The notes: generated by a model not told the origin, from the letters alone. Positions 36,627-45,793 are shown, counted from the first letter of the stretch. The stretch is 64,000 nt of DNA from Streptomyces sp. BK239 (GCF_004217285.1 NZ_SHKS01000003.1:407169-471168), one strand, 5' to 3'. Numbers and translations are program-made.

Positions 36627-36717
36627 ACGACGCCGACAGCAGCCGACCGCCACCTCCCGCTGGCAACGCCGCCACCACCAGCCCGCCCGTGTACCGACCG
36701 CCGAGGGGTCCCGTTCC

Positions 36718-37542
36718 GTGAGTCTGCCTCCCACCCTCCAGCCCTACGCCGACGCCTGGACCCACTCCATCGAAGCGATATCCGAGCTGGTGCAGCCCCT
36801 GGCGGAGGCGGACTGGAACCGCCGGACGCCGTGCCCGGGCTGGTCGGTGCGCGACATCGTCTCGCACGTCATCGGCCTGGACTGCGAGATGTACGGCGAC
36901 CCGCGGCCGATCCACTCCCTGCCCCGCGACCTCTTCCACGTGGCCACCGACCTCCAGCGCTACTTCGAGGTCCAGGTCGACGTCCGCCGGCACCACACCG
37001 CGCCGGAGATGACGTCCGAGCTGGAGTACACGATCATCCGCCGCAACCGCCAGCTGCGCAACGAGTCGCGTGCCCCCGACGCCACCGTGCGCGGCCCCCT
37101 CGGCACCGAGCTGACCCTGGAGCGGTCCATGCGCGACCACGCGTTCAACGTGTGGGTGCACGAGCAGGACCTGCGCGCCGCGCTCGGCCGTCCCGGCAAC
37201 CTGGACTCCCCCGGCGCGCACGTCGCGCGGGACGTGCTGCTGGGCGAGCTGCCTGCCGTCGTCGCCGACCGGGCCGACGCGCCGCGCAGTTCCGCGGTCG
37301 TCTTCGACGTGCACGGTCCGGTGGAGTTCCTGCGCACGATCCGCGTCGACATCCAGGGCCGCGGCACCCTGGAGACGGTCCCCGCGCTCGGACCGGCCGC
37401 CGCCTTCTCCCTCGACTGGGAGACGTACGTCCGCCTGGCCTGCGGCCGGGTGACCCCGCAGGCGGTCGCCGACCGGGTGAAGGCGGAGGGCGAACCGGAG
37501 CTGACGGACGCGATCCTGCGGAACTTCGCCGTGACGAAGTGA
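36718..37542 (+). CDS. Maleylpyruvate isomerase-family (mycothiol-dependent type) protein
   Basis: The 274-residue cytoplasmic protein has the N-terminal DinB-like four-helix domain of MDMPI proteins (about residues 8-160: 'WTHSIEAISELVQPLAEADWNRRTPCPGWSVRDIVSHVIGLD' pattern, read here as short blocks 'RTPCPGWSVRDIVSHV' and 'HAFNVWVHEQDLRAAL') and a C-terminal sterol-carrier-like part. The metal-binding His of 'VSHV' and 'VHEQD' are in place. These enzymes typically use mycothiol; the substrate here is unknown. GTG 36718 has GAGGGG upstream. Confidence 0.9.
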   Translation: MSLPPTLQPYADAWTHSIEAISELVQPLAEADWNRRTPCPGWSVRDIVSHVIGLDCEMYGDPRPIHSLPRDLFHVATDLQRYFEVQVDVRRHHTAPEMTSELEYTIIRRNRQLRNESRAPDATVRGPLGTELTLERSMRDHAFNVWVHEQDLRAALGRPGNLDSPGAHVARDVLLGELPAVVADRADAPRSSAVVFDVHGPVEFLRTIRVDIQGRGTLETVPALGPAAAFSLDWETYVRLACGRVTPQAVADRVKAEGEPELTDAILRNFAVTK

Positions 37543-37598
37543 CACCCTGCCACCGATGAACAGGACCGGACCCCACCGGTCGCTGTCGCACAACGGGA

Positions 37599-37630
37599 CG
37601 GGCCCGCCGTGAAGATTCACGACGGGCCCG
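37599..37630. terminator. Bidirectional hairpin terminator
   Basis: A 15-bp stem with one mismatch (37599-37613 with 37616-37630) and a two-base loop separates two convergent genes. Confidence 0.75.
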
Positions 37631-37653
37631 CTGCGTGCATGGACGCCGGAGCG

Positions 37654-38556
37654 TCAGCCGAGGCGCGCGAAGCCGTAGTTGAGCAGCTTCGTCGCGTCCT
37701 GGGCGCGCACGGTCGCGTTCGTGGAGGCCAGCACGGTGCCCACGACCGTCTTGCCCTTGCGGGTCGCGGCGAAGACGAGGCAGTACTTCGCCTCCGGGCC
37801 GGAGCCCGTCTTCACGCCGATGGCGCCGCTGTAGCTGCTCAGCAGCGTGTTGGTGTTGACCCAGGGCGCCATGGTGCGCGTGGAGCCCGTCTTGGTGGTG
37901 GTCTTCGCCGTGTACGACTTGGTGCCGACGATCGTGCGGAACGTCGGGCTCTTGAGCGCGTTGCTCGCGAGCTTCGTCAGGTCCTTGGCCGTCGAGTAGT
38001 TGGCGCCGTTGCCGATGCCGTCGAACGAGTCGAACTTCGTGTTCGTCATGCCGAGCGCCTTGGCCTGGGCGTTCATCTTGCCGATGAACGACTTCACGCG
38101 GGCGGCGCGGGTCGTGCCGGTGCCGAACTTGTCGGCGAGCGCGTACGCGGCGTCACAACCGGACGGCAGCATCAGCCCGTACAGCAGCTGACGGACGGTG
38201 ACCTTGTCGCCGACGATCAGCCGGGCGGACGAGGCGCCCTTCGACACGATGTAGTCGCTGTAGGCCATCTGGATGGTGACCTTGGCGTCCAGGTTGAGGT
38301 TCGACTGCGCGAGCACGACCTTCGCGGTCATGATCTTCGTCGTCGACCCCGTGGACATCCGGGTGTTCATACCCTTGTTGTACAGGTCGGCGCCGTTGGC
38401 GTTGTTCATCACGTAGCCGGTCTTGGCGGCGATCGTGGGCGTCGCAACGGCTTGCGCGGGCGCCGCGAAGAGGGCACCGGAGGCGAGCATCGCGCCGGTC
38501 GTGACGGCGACGGCTCCGGCTCGGCGGGTCCTGATGCCCTTGGTGGCGGTTATCAA
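37654..38556 (-). CDS. D-alanyl-D-alanine carboxypeptidase (S11, PBP5-like)
   Basis: The ~300-residue secreted enzyme trims the terminal D-Ala from peptidoglycan stem peptides. After a signal peptide ('RRAGAVAVTTGAMLASGALF', cleavage near 'APAQA') it shows the SxxK motif 'STTK', the second motif as 'SGCDAA' (Cys at the usual Asn position) and 'KTG' in 'IGVKTGSG'. There is no C-terminal amphipathic anchor. No ATG or GTG lies at the right place; TTG 38556 with GGGGTA upstream is the best start, and the true start may differ. Transcribed away from the GntR gene. Confidence 0.9.
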   Translation of the reverse strand: MITATKGIRTRRAGAVAVTTGAMLASGALFAAPAQAVATPTIAAKTGYVMNNANGADLYNKGMNTRMSTGSTTKIMTAKVVLAQSNLNLDAKVTIQMAYSDYIVSKGASSARLIVGDKVTVRQLLYGLMLPSGCDAAYALADKFGTGTTRAARVKSFIGKMNAQAKALGMTNTKFDSFDGIGNGANYSTAKDLTKLASNALKSPTFRTIVGTKSYTAKTTTKTGSTRTMAPWVNTNTLLSSYSGAIGVKTGSGPEAKYCLVFAATRKGKTVVGTVLASTNATVRAQDATKLLNYGFARLG

Positions 38557-38756
38557 CTGAAATACCCCGATTACGTCGAATGCCCCTGCGGTGCGGCCGG
38601 GTTGAAGGGGAGAAAGAAAAGGGGCCGCATGTGTGTGACACGTAAGTAGCACAGATGGTTGCGCCTTCGCTGCAACCGATTTCCCCGTCACGCCCCCCGG
38701 GTCCGCATGATGGACTGCTCCTGCCCATGCGTACGCGTTGTATCTATCCTGTCCGC

Positions 38757-39419
38757 ATGCCGTCCGCCCCACCCGTCCCCGTCAGGCAGCCGCCCGCCGC
38801 GGAGCGCGTCTACGCCCACGTCAAACAGGGTGTGCTGGACCGCCGCTACGAGGGAGGCACCCTTCTCACCGAGGGAGAACTCGCCGACGCCGTCGGCGTT
38901 TCGCGCACACCTGTGCGTGAGGCGCTGCTGCGGCTGGAGGCGGAGGGTCTGATCAAGCTTTACCCAAAAAAGGGAGCCCTGGTGCTCCCGGTGTCCGCCC
39001 AGGAGATCGCGGACGTCGTCGAGACCCGGATGCTGGTCGAGGAGCACGCGGCCCGCAAGGCCGTCCCCGCCCCCGCCGGACTCCTCGCCCGCCTCGAGGA
39101 GTTGCTCGAACTGCAGAAGGCGCAGGCCGCCGCCGGTGATCTGGCCGGCGCCGCGGTCACCGACCGCTGCTTCCACGCCGAGATAGTCCGCAGCGGCGGC
39201 AACGAGATCCTCTCCCGCCTCTACGACCAACTCCGCGACCGGCAGCTTCGGATGGGCGTCGCCGTCCTGCACTCCCACCCCGACCGGGTCGCCAAGACCC
39301 TCGTCGAGCACGAGGAGATCCTGCGGGCGTTGCGCGCCGGCGACGCCGAGGACGCCGTCCGGCTCGTGCACCGGCACGTGGGCTGGTTCTCGCACCTGGC
39401 CCGTGGGGAGCTGCGATGA
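38757..39419 (+). CDS. GntR-family regulator (FCD/FadR subfamily)
   Basis: The 220-residue repressor has an N-terminal winged helix (about residues 20-85, 'GELADAVGVSRTPVREALLRLEAEGLIKLYPKKGA') seen here through the short blocks 'VGVSRTPVREALLRLE' and 'GLIKLYPKKGALVLP', and a C-terminal all-helical FCD ligand domain. FCD regulators respond to organic acids or amino acids. It overlaps the following transporter gene by ATGA, so it likely controls its own operon in response to the transporter's substrate. The region just upstream (TATCTATCCT about 15 bases before the ATG) could be a -10 box, giving a very short leader. Confidence 0.92.
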   Translation: MPSAPPVPVRQPPAAERVYAHVKQGVLDRRYEGGTLLTEGELADAVGVSRTPVREALLRLEAEGLIKLYPKKGALVLPVSAQEIADVVETRMLVEEHAARKAVPAPAGLLARLEELLELQKAQAAAGDLAGAAVTDRCFHAEIVRSGGNEILSRLYDQLRDRQLRMGVAVLHSHPDRVAKTLVEHEEILRALRAGDAEDAVRLVHRHVGWFSHLARGELR

Positions 39420-40774
39420 GGGCCGAAGAGCCCGGGGACCGCGAGCACTCCGACGGGCCGGGGAAGCCGTGCGGTCGGGGGAGCGACTTCACCCTCCCAG
39501 GTGACCCGCCGGGCGGCCGTCGCGCCGTCGCCGTGTGGGGGATCGGCGTCTGCGTCTACTTCGTCGCCGTCATCTTCCGCACCTCGCTGGGGGTCGCGGG
39601 CCTGGACGCCGCCGACCGCTTCGGCGTGAACGCCTCCGCCCTGTCCACCTTCTCCATCCTCCAGCTGCTGGTGTACGCGGGGATGCAGATACCGGTCGGG
39701 CTGCTCGTGGACCGGCTCGGCACCAAGAAGGTGCTCGGCATCGGCGTCGTGCTGTTCACGGCGGGACAGCTCGGGTTCGCGTTCTCACCCTCGTACGGCA
39801 TGGCGCTCGCCTCGCGGGCGCTGCTCGGCTGCGGCGACGCGATGACGTTCATCAGCGTGCTGCGGCTGGGCACCCGCTGGTTCCCGGCCCGGCGCGGACC
39901 GCTGGTCGCCCAGTTCGCGGGACTGGCGGGCATGGCCGGCAACCTCGTCTCCACGCTGGTGCTCGCACGGCTGCTGCACGACGTCGGCTGGACGGCCGCG
40001 TTCGCAGGCAGCGCGCTCGCCGGGGTCGTCGTCCTCGTGCTGCTGGTGCTGTTCCTGAAGGACCACCCCGAGGGGCACGAGCCCGAGCCCTTCCCGCACC
40101 AGGGGGCCGCGTACGTGCGACGGCAGATCGCCGCGTCCTGGCGGGAGCCCGGCACGCGGCTGGGACTGTGGGTCCACTTCACCACCCAGTTCCCGGCGAT
40201 GGTGTTCCTGCTGCTGTGGGGGCTGCCGTTCCTGGTCGAGGCACAGGGGCTCAGCCGGGCCGCGGCCGGTGAACTGCTCACCCTCGTCGTGCTGTCCAAC
40301 ATGGCCGTCGGGCTCGTGTACGGACAGGTCGTCGCCCGGCACCACGGGGCCCGGCTGCCGCTGGCGCTCGGCACCGTCGGGACGACCTCGCTGCTGTGGG
40401 CCGTGACGCTGGCATGGCCCGGCGCGCACGCCCCGATGTGGCTGCTGGTCGCGCTGTGCGCGGTGCTGGGGGCGTGCGGACCCGCGTCAATGATCGGCTT
40501 CGACTTCGCCCGGCCGGCCAACCCGCCCGAGCGGCAGGGCACGGCGTCCGGCATCACCAACATGGGCGGCTTCGTGGCCTCCATGACGACGCTGTTCGCG
40601 GTCGGCGTGCTGCTGGACGCGACCGGCGACGACTACACCGTGGCCTTCTCCTCCGTCTTCGTCCTCCAGGCGCTGGGCGTCAGCCAGATCCTGCGACTGC
40701 GCTCACGCGCGGCCCGCCGGGAACGGGAACGCCTGGTCGCGAGCCGGGTGTCCTCGGTGCACGTCCCCGTGTAG
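39416..40774 (+). CDS. Major facilitator superfamily transporter
   Basis: The 452-residue membrane protein has a polar N-terminus of ~37 residues, about 12 helices, and the MFS loop motif 'GLLVDRLGTKKVLGIG' after helix 2. Other clear helices include 'GIGVCVYFVAVIFRTSLG' and 'FPAMVFLLLWGLPFLV'. The substrate is unknown; the operon with an FCD-type regulator points to a small organic anion or sugar acid. ATG 39416 overlaps the GntR stop by four bases, so the two are translationally coupled. Confidence 0.92.
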   Translation: MRAEEPGDREHSDGPGKPCGRGSDFTLPGDPPGGRRAVAVWGIGVCVYFVAVIFRTSLGVAGLDAADRFGVNASALSTFSILQLLVYAGMQIPVGLLVDRLGTKKVLGIGVVLFTAGQLGFAFSPSYGMALASRALLGCGDAMTFISVLRLGTRWFPARRGPLVAQFAGLAGMAGNLVSTLVLARLLHDVGWTAAFAGSALAGVVVLVLLVLFLKDHPEGHEPEPFPHQGAAYVRRQIAASWREPGTRLGLWVHFTTQFPAMVFLLLWGLPFLVEAQGLSRAAAGELLTLVVLSNMAVGLVYGQVVARHHGARLPLALGTVGTTSLLWAVTLAWPGAHAPMWLLVALCAVLGACGPASMIGFDFARPANPPERQGTASGITNMGGFVASMTTLFAVGVLLDATGDDYTVAFSSVFVLQALGVSQILRLRSRAARRERERLVASRVSSVHVPV

Positions 40775-40920
40775 ACGAAGTTGCGGGACCGCGCCGGCTG
40801 CAGACGCTCACCGTCTCGCGCAGCGGAACCGGCGAACTTCCCTCGCAATCGTGAACATCCCGACTTGTGCTGGCATATTCGATTTGCTCCACCCTACGGT
40901 CCGCGTCGGAGGTGGTTCAC

Positions 40921-42027
40921 ATGATCGAACCCAGCAAGCACCAGCCCGGGCCCCGGGCGCAGCACGACGCGATCGATGTCAGCGACTTCGTCTACGCGGC
41001 CACCGGAGCGCGCGTCCGGAGGCTGACCATGCCCGACGGGACGCACTGGTTCCCGGCGGTGGACGTCTGCAAGCGACTGGGGCACACCAACACGCAGAAG
41101 GCTCTCGCCGACCATGTCCCGGAAGGCCAGCGAGAGATTCTCGAGACCCTAACTGGAGGTTACGGTCTCAGCATTCCCGCAGGTAGAGAGTGGCGCCGAG
41201 ACCTGAATGTGTTGTCTCTGCAAGGTCTCGTGCTGCTCGTCAACGCCTGCACCAAGCCCGCCTGCGCCCCCTTCAAGCAGTGGGTCGCCGAGGTGATCGA
41301 GACCGTGCAGCGAGAGGGTTCCTACACGCTGCAGGAGGCCGAGGTGCAGCCTCTCGGCCCGGGCGCGCCGATCGCGTACGCGATGCCGGAGCAGGTCGCG
41401 GAGGCCATCGTCCGGCTGGAGGCGCACAACCTCCAGATGGACGAGGACCTGGCGGCGACGCAGCGCGAATCGCTCGCGGTGCAGAAGGAGTTGCTCGCCA
41501 CGCAGCGCGAAGCGCTGGACATGCAGCGGGAGACCCTCGCCGTCCAGCGGGAAACCCTGGAAGTGCAGCGGGAGACCCTCGGCATGCACCGGGAGACCCT
41601 CGTCGTCCAGCGGGAAACTCTCGCCGTCCAACGGGAGATGCTGGATCTGCAGCGAGCCGGGCTCGTCGCGCAGCAGGTCATCGCGCAGGCCATGGAACGC
41701 ATCGCCAACCGGCTCGACGTGCTGTCGCTGGACCGTCCGGCGCCGATCGCCGCGCTTTCCGCGCACCCGACCACCGAGGCCGTACTGGCCGACTGGCGGC
41801 AGCGGCTGTCCGTGACCTCGGACGTGTGGGCGGTCGCGGTGGTGATCGCGCCGGTTCTGGTGGAGCACGGTGAGCTGCGTCAGCCGCTCGCGTCGATCGC
41901 GGCCCGCACCGGGCTGCCGGTCCAGCGGGTCAACGAATGCCTGCGTCTGCTGCGCAAGCACGCCTGCATCCACCCCATGGGCGGCAGCACGGACGGGGAG
42001 CCGGTGTACGTGCTCAAGCGTCCCTGA
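40921..42027 (+). CDS. BRO-N domain regulator with expanded coiled coil (paralogue 2)
   Basis: The 368-residue protein is a clear paralogue of the BRO-N protein at 28600. It shares 'ATGARVRRLTMPDGTHWFPAVDV' type N-terminus (blocks 'ATGARVRRLT', 'HWFPAVDV'), 'REGSYTLQEAEVQ', 'EQVAEAIVRLEAHN' and a C-terminal helix-turn-helix ending 'GEPVYVL'. The difference is a coiled coil of exactly ten heptads of the form [x]-[VM]-Gln-Arg-Glu-[Thr]-Leu (residues ~179-248) against about five in paralogue 1. DNA binding by both ends of an elongated dimer is plausible. ATG 40921 has GGAGGTGG. Confidence 0.9.
   Translation: MIEPSKHQPGPRAQHDAIDVSDFVYAATGARVRRLTMPDGTHWFPAVDVCKRLGHTNTQKALADHVPEGQREILETLTGGYGLSIPAGREWRRDLNVLSLQGLVLLVNACTKPACAPFKQWVAEVIETVQREGSYTLQEAEVQPLGPGAPIAYAMPEQVAEAIVRLEAHNLQMDEDLAATQRESLAVQKELLATQREALDMQRETLAVQRETLEVQRETLGMHRETLVVQRETLAVQREMLDLQRAGLVAQQVIAQAMERIANRLDVLSLDRPAPIAALSAHPTTEAVLADWRQRLSVTSDVWAVAVVIAPVLVEHGELRQPLASIAARTGLPVQRVNECLRLLRKHACIHPMGGSTDGEPVYVLKRP
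41455..41664 (+). repeat. Ten tandem 21-bp repeats coding heptads
   Basis: 210 bases are organised in 21-bp units coding seven residues, e.g. 'AVQRETL', 'EVQRETL', 'GMHRETL', 'VVQRETL'. Arms are near-identical at DNA level (GTCCAGCGGGAAACTCTCGC-like), pointing to recent unit duplication. Confidence 0.88.
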
Positions 42028-42038
42028 ACGGAATGAGA

Positions 42039-42077
42039 GAAGGGGCGGCCGCAATCAGAAGTTGCGGCCGTCCCTTC
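42039..42077. terminator. Bidirectional hairpin terminator
   Basis: A 16-bp stem with one G-U wobble (42039-42054 with 42062-42077) and a seven-base loop separates the BRO-N and bkdC genes. Confidence 0.8.
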
Positions 42078-42104
42078 GTGTCTCAACCTACCGCTCTCAA
42101 GCCG

Positions 42105-43532
42105 TCAGGCCCAGGTGATCAGCCTCTTCGGCTGCTCCAGGACGGCCGCCACGTCGGCGAGCACCTTGGAGCCCAGCTCGCCGTCCACCAGACGGTGGTC
42201 GAAACTCAGCGCGAGCGTGGTGACCTGGCGGGGCTTCACCTTGCCCTTGTGCACCCACGGCTGGAGCTTGATCGCGCCGACCGCGAGGATCGCGGACTCG
42301 CCGGGGTTGAGGATCGGCGTGCCGGTGTCGACGCCGAAGACGCCGACGTTGGTGATGGTCACCGTGCCGCCCTGCATGGCGGCGGGGGACGTCTTGCCCT
42401 CCCTCGCCGTCGCGACCAGTTCGCCCAGGGACTCGGCCAGTTGCGGGAGCGTCTTGGCGTGCGCGTCCTTGACGTTCGGGACGATCAGCCCGCGCGGGGT
42501 GGCCGCGGCGATGCCCAGGTTGACGTAGTGCTTGACCACGATCTCCTGCGCCGTCTCGTCCCAGGACGCGTTGACCTCCGGGTTGCGCTTGATGGCGACC
42601 AGCAGGGCCTTGGCGATCAGCAGGAGCGGGTTGACCCGCAGGCCCTGCATGTCCTTGTCCTGCTTGAGCTCCTCGACGAGCTTCATCGTGCGCGTCACGT
42701 CGACCGTCACGAACTCCGTGACGTGCGGCGCGGTGAACGCCGAGCCCACCATGGCCTGCGCGGTGGCCTTGCGGACGCCCTTGACCGGGACGCGGGTCTC
42801 ACGCGTGGTGTCGTACGACGCCGCTGCCACGGCCTGGGGGGCGGGCGGCGCCGCGGTGACCTGCTCGGGGACGGGCGCCGGCTGCGGAGGGGCCGCCTGG
42901 GCGGGGGCCGCCGCCGCGTGGACGTCCTCGCGGGTGATGATGCCGTCCGGGCCGGACGGGACCACCGTCGTGAGGTCCACTCCGAGGTCCTTGGCCAGCT
43001 TGCGCACCGGCGGCTTCGCCAGCGGGCGTTCCTTCACGGCCGCGGGCGTGCTGCCGTGGCCGTTCAGCTCCGCCTGCACGGCGGCGGCTGCCGGGGACTT
43101 GCGCGGGCGGCGCTTGGTGGAGGACGCGGCCACGCCGTATCCGACGAGCACCGGCTGACGGCCGGAGCCGCCTTCCGGCTTGGCCTCGGCCGGCTTCTCC
43201 GGGACCTGGGCCGGAGCCTCGGCCCGGGCAGGGGCCTCGGTCGGCGCCGGGGCCTGCGCGGGCGCGGCGCCGCCGGACACGTCCACCGCGATGATCGACA
43301 TGCCCACGTCGACCGTGGTGCCCTCGGGGAAGTGCAGCTCGCGGACCACGCCGTCGTAGGGGATGGGCAGTTCGACGGCGGCCTTGGCCGTCTCGACCTC
43401 GCACACCACCTGACCGTCCGTCACCGTGTCCCCGGGCTGGACGTACCACTTGAGGATCTCGGCCTCGGTGAGTCCCTCGCCCACGTCGGGCATCTTGAAC
43501 TCGCGTACGGACGCTTCCGTCATCGTCGTCAC
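42105..43532 (-). CDS. bkdC: Branched-chain 2-oxoacid dehydrogenase E2 (operon 1)
   Basis: The 475-residue dihydrolipoyl acyltransferase forms the core of the complex that makes isobutyryl-, isovaleryl- and 2-methylbutyryl-CoA, the primers of branched fatty acids. It has one lipoyl domain (attachment Lys in 'VETAKAAVELP', about residue 52), a long Ala/Pro linker, a peripheral subunit-binding domain ('VRKLAKDLGVDLTTVVPSG') and the catalytic domain with 'SFDHRLVDG'. GTG 43532 sits six bases after AGGAG; ATG 43523 is a possible alternative. It starts 10 bases after bkdB ends. Confidence 0.95.
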   Translation of the reverse strand: MTTMTEASVREFKMPDVGEGLTEAEILKWYVQPGDTVTDGQVVCEVETAKAAVELPIPYDGVVRELHFPEGTTVDVGMSIIAVDVSGGAAPAQAPAPTEAPARAEAPAQVPEKPAEAKPEGGSGRQPVLVGYGVAASSTKRRPRKSPAAAAVQAELNGHGSTPAAVKERPLAKPPVRKLAKDLGVDLTTVVPSGPDGIITREDVHAAAAPAQAAPPQPAPVPEQVTAAPPAPQAVAAASYDTTRETRVPVKGVRKATAQAMVGSAFTAPHVTEFVTVDVTRTMKLVEELKQDKDMQGLRVNPLLLIAKALLVAIKRNPEVNASWDETAQEIVVKHYVNLGIAAATPRGLIVPNVKDAHAKTLPQLAESLGELVATAREGKTSPAAMQGGTVTITNVGVFGVDTGTPILNPGESAILAVGAIKLQPWVHKGKVKPRQVTTLALSFDHRLVDGELGSKVLADVAAVLEQPKRLITWA

Positions 43533-43542
43533 GACCCTCTCC

Positions 43543-44520
43543 TCAGTACGCCAGGGCACGGTCGACGGCGTCGAGCACCCGGTCCAGACCCGGCAGGTAC
43601 TCCTCCTCCAGGCGCGCCGGCGGGTACGGGGCGTGGTAGCCGCCGACCCGGAGCACCGGGGCCTCCAGGTGGTAGAAGCAGCGTTCGGTGATCCGGGCGG
43701 CGATCTCCGCGCCCGAGCCGAAGAACACCGGCGCCTCGTGGACGACGACCAGACGACGGGTCTTCTCCACGGAGGCCTGGACGGCGTCGAAGTCCAGCGG
43801 GGAGACCGAGCGCAGGTCCAGGACCTCCAGGCTCCTGCCCTCCTCGGCGGCCGCGTCGGCGACCTCCTGGCAGAGCTTGACCATCGGCCCGTAGGCGACC
43901 AGCGTCAGGTCGGAGCCCTCGCGCACCACGCGCGCTTTGTGCAGCGGGCCGGGGATGGCCTCGGGGTCGACCTCGCCCTTGTCCCAGTAGCGCCGCTTGG
44001 GCTCGAAGAAGATCACCGGGTCGTCGCTCTGGATGGCCTGCTGCATCATCCAGTAGGCGTCGCCGGCGTTCGACGGGGAGACGATCTTCAGTCCCGAGAC
44101 ATGCGCGAAGAGCGCTTCGGGGGACTCGGAGTGGTGCTCGACCGCGCCGATGCCGCCGCCGTAGGGGATGCGGACGACGACCGGCAGCTTGACCTTGCCC
44201 AGGGAGCGGGCGTGCATCTTGGCCAGCTGGGTGACGATCTGGTCGTAGGCCGGGAAGACGAAGCCGTCGAACTGGATCTCCACCACCGGGCGGTAGCCGC
44301 GCAGGGCCAGGCCGATGGCGGTGCCGACGATGCCGGACTCGGCGAGGGGGGTGTCGATGACACGGGACTCCCCGAAGTCCTTCTGCAGTCCGTCCGTCAC
44401 CCGGAAGACGCCGCCGAGCTTGCCGACGTCCTCTCCCATCACCAGGACCTTGGGGTCCGCTTCGAGGGCCTTGCGCAGCGACTCGTTGATCGCCTTGGCC
44501 AGGGCCATCTTCTCCGCCAT
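43543..44520 (-). CDS. bkdB: Branched-chain 2-oxoacid dehydrogenase E1 beta (operon 1)
   Basis: The 325-residue E1 beta subunit pairs with the E1 alpha product to bind thiamine diphosphate and decarboxylate branched 2-oxoacids. Typical marks are 'MGEDVGKLGGVFRVTDGL', 'DTPLAESGIVGTAIGLAL', 'VRIPYGGGIGAVEHHS' and the end 'PYPPARLEEEYLPGLDRVL'. ATG 44520 has GGGGGGAAA upstream, one base after the E1 alpha stop, so translation is coupled. Confidence 0.95.
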   Translation of the reverse strand: MAEKMALAKAINESLRKALEADPKVLVMGEDVGKLGGVFRVTDGLQKDFGESRVIDTPLAESGIVGTAIGLALRGYRPVVEIQFDGFVFPAYDQIVTQLAKMHARSLGKVKLPVVVRIPYGGGIGAVEHHSESPEALFAHVSGLKIVSPSNAGDAYWMMQQAIQSDDPVIFFEPKRRYWDKGEVDPEAIPGPLHKARVVREGSDLTLVAYGPMVKLCQEVADAAAEEGRSLEVLDLRSVSPLDFDAVQASVEKTRRLVVVHEAPVFFGSGAEIAARITERCFYHLEAPVLRVGGYHAPYPPARLEEEYLPGLDRVLDAVDRALAY

Positions 44521-44521
44521 G

Positions 44522-45793
44522 TCAGTTTCCCCCCTCGCCCGCGGCGAAGCCGTTGTCGGACTCAGTCGCGAACGACGCCTGGTAGGCGGCGAACTGGGCC
44601 CTCTCCTCGTCGACGAGCGCGTGCCCGTCCGCGTAGACGTTCTCGAAGATGGCGAAGTGGTCCGGGTCCGGCATGGCGCGGACCGCTTCGCGCACTCGCC
44701 TGCCCAACGCCTCGCTCTCGGCCTCGAGTTCCGCGAAGAATCCCTCGTCCGTGTGGTTCGAGGCCTCGAGGTGCCGGCGCAGACGCAGGATCGGGTCCTT
44801 CGCCTCCCAGGCGGCCCGCTCGTCGTCGTGGCGGTAGCGGGTGGGGTCGTCGGAGGTGGTGTGGGCGCCCATGCGGTACGTGTACGCCTCGATGAGCGTG
44901 GGGCCCTCGCCGCGGCGGGCCCGCTCCAGGGCCCACTCGGTGACCGCGAGGCAGGCCAGGACGTCGTTGCCGTCGACGCGGACGCCCGGGAAGCCGAAGC
45001 CCTGGGCGCGCTGGTAGAGCGGGACGCGGGTCTGCTTCTCGGTCGGCTCGGAGATCGCCCACTGGTTGTTCTGGCAGAAGAACACGACGGGGGCGTTGTA
45101 GACCGCGGAGAAGGTGAACGATTCGGCGACGTCTCCCTGGCTGGAGGCGCCGTCGCCGAAGTAGGCGATGACCGCGCTGTCCGCGCCGTCCTTGGCCACG
45201 CCCATCGCGTAGCCCGTCGCGTGCAGCGTCTGGGAGCCGATGACGATCGTGTAGAGGTGGAAGTTGTTGCCGTTGGGGTCCCAGCCGCCGTTGTTCACAC
45301 CGCGGAACATGCCGAGCAGGTTGGTCGGGTCGACGCCGCGGCACCAGGCGACGCCGTGCTCGCGGTAGGTCGGGAAGACGTAGTCGTCGTCGCGCAGGGC
45401 CCGGCCGGAGCCGATCTGGGCGGCCTCCTGGCCGAGCAGCGAGGCCCACAGGCCCAGCTCGCCCTGGCGCTGCAGGGAGGTGGCCTCGGCGTCGAAGCGG
45501 CGGGTGAGGACCATGTCGCGGTAGAGACCGCGGAGGCGCTCGGGGGTGATGCCGGCGACGTACTGGTCGTACTCGGCGTTCTTGACGCGCTTGCCCTCCG
45601 GCGTCAGCAACTGCACGAGCTCCGGCTCGGCGCCCCGGTCGGCGGTGGTGCGGGTGGTACGGGTGGTGCGCTTGGTGCCGGTGGCCTTGGCCGCCGCGGC
45701 GCGGGGGGCGCCCGCCGCCTCGGTGCCGGTGGCGCCGGCCTTGCTTCCGGCGCTGCGTCGCGGCTTGCGCGCGGCAGTGCTCTCCACGGTCAC
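44522..45793 (-). CDS. bkdA: Branched-chain 2-oxoacid dehydrogenase E1 alpha (operon 1)
   Basis: The 423-residue E1 alpha subunit carries the thiamine-diphosphate motif 'GDGASSQGDVAESFTFSAVYN' (ending in Asn-Asn of 'CQNNQ'). Before the core it has an unusual ~60-residue Arg/Thr/Ala-rich N-terminal extension ('TKRTTRTTRTTADRG'), which E1 alpha of operon 2 lacks. GTG 45793 has GGAGGAG upstream. The phosphorylation-type loop 'YRHDDERAAW' aligns with operon 2 ('YRGDAEVETW'). The promoter region contains a perfect 14-bp palindrome at 45990. Confidence 0.95.
   Translation of the reverse strand: MTVESTAARKPRRSAGSKAGATGTEAAGAPRAAAAKATGTKRTTRTTRTTADRGAEPELVQLLTPEGKRVKNAEYDQYVAGITPERLRGLYRDMVLTRRFDAEATSLQRQGELGLWASLLGQEAAQIGSGRALRDDDYVFPTYREHGVAWCRGVDPTNLLGMFRGVNNGGWDPNGNNFHLYTIVIGSQTLHATGYAMGVAKDGADSAVIAYFGDGASSQGDVAESFTFSAVYNAPVVFFCQNNQWAISEPTEKQTRVPLYQRAQGFGFPGVRVDGNDVLACLAVTEWALERARRGEGPTLIEAYTYRMGAHTTSDDPTRYRHDDERAAWEAKDPILRLRRHLEASNHTDEGFFAELEAESEALGRRVREAVRAMPDPDHFAIFENVYADGHALVDEERAQFAAYQASFATESDNGFAAGEGGN

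Noticed and set aside
28600..42027. Prophage or integrative element because of the BRO-N genes
   Set aside because: No integrase, att repeats, portal or tail genes, and the genes between are core metabolism.
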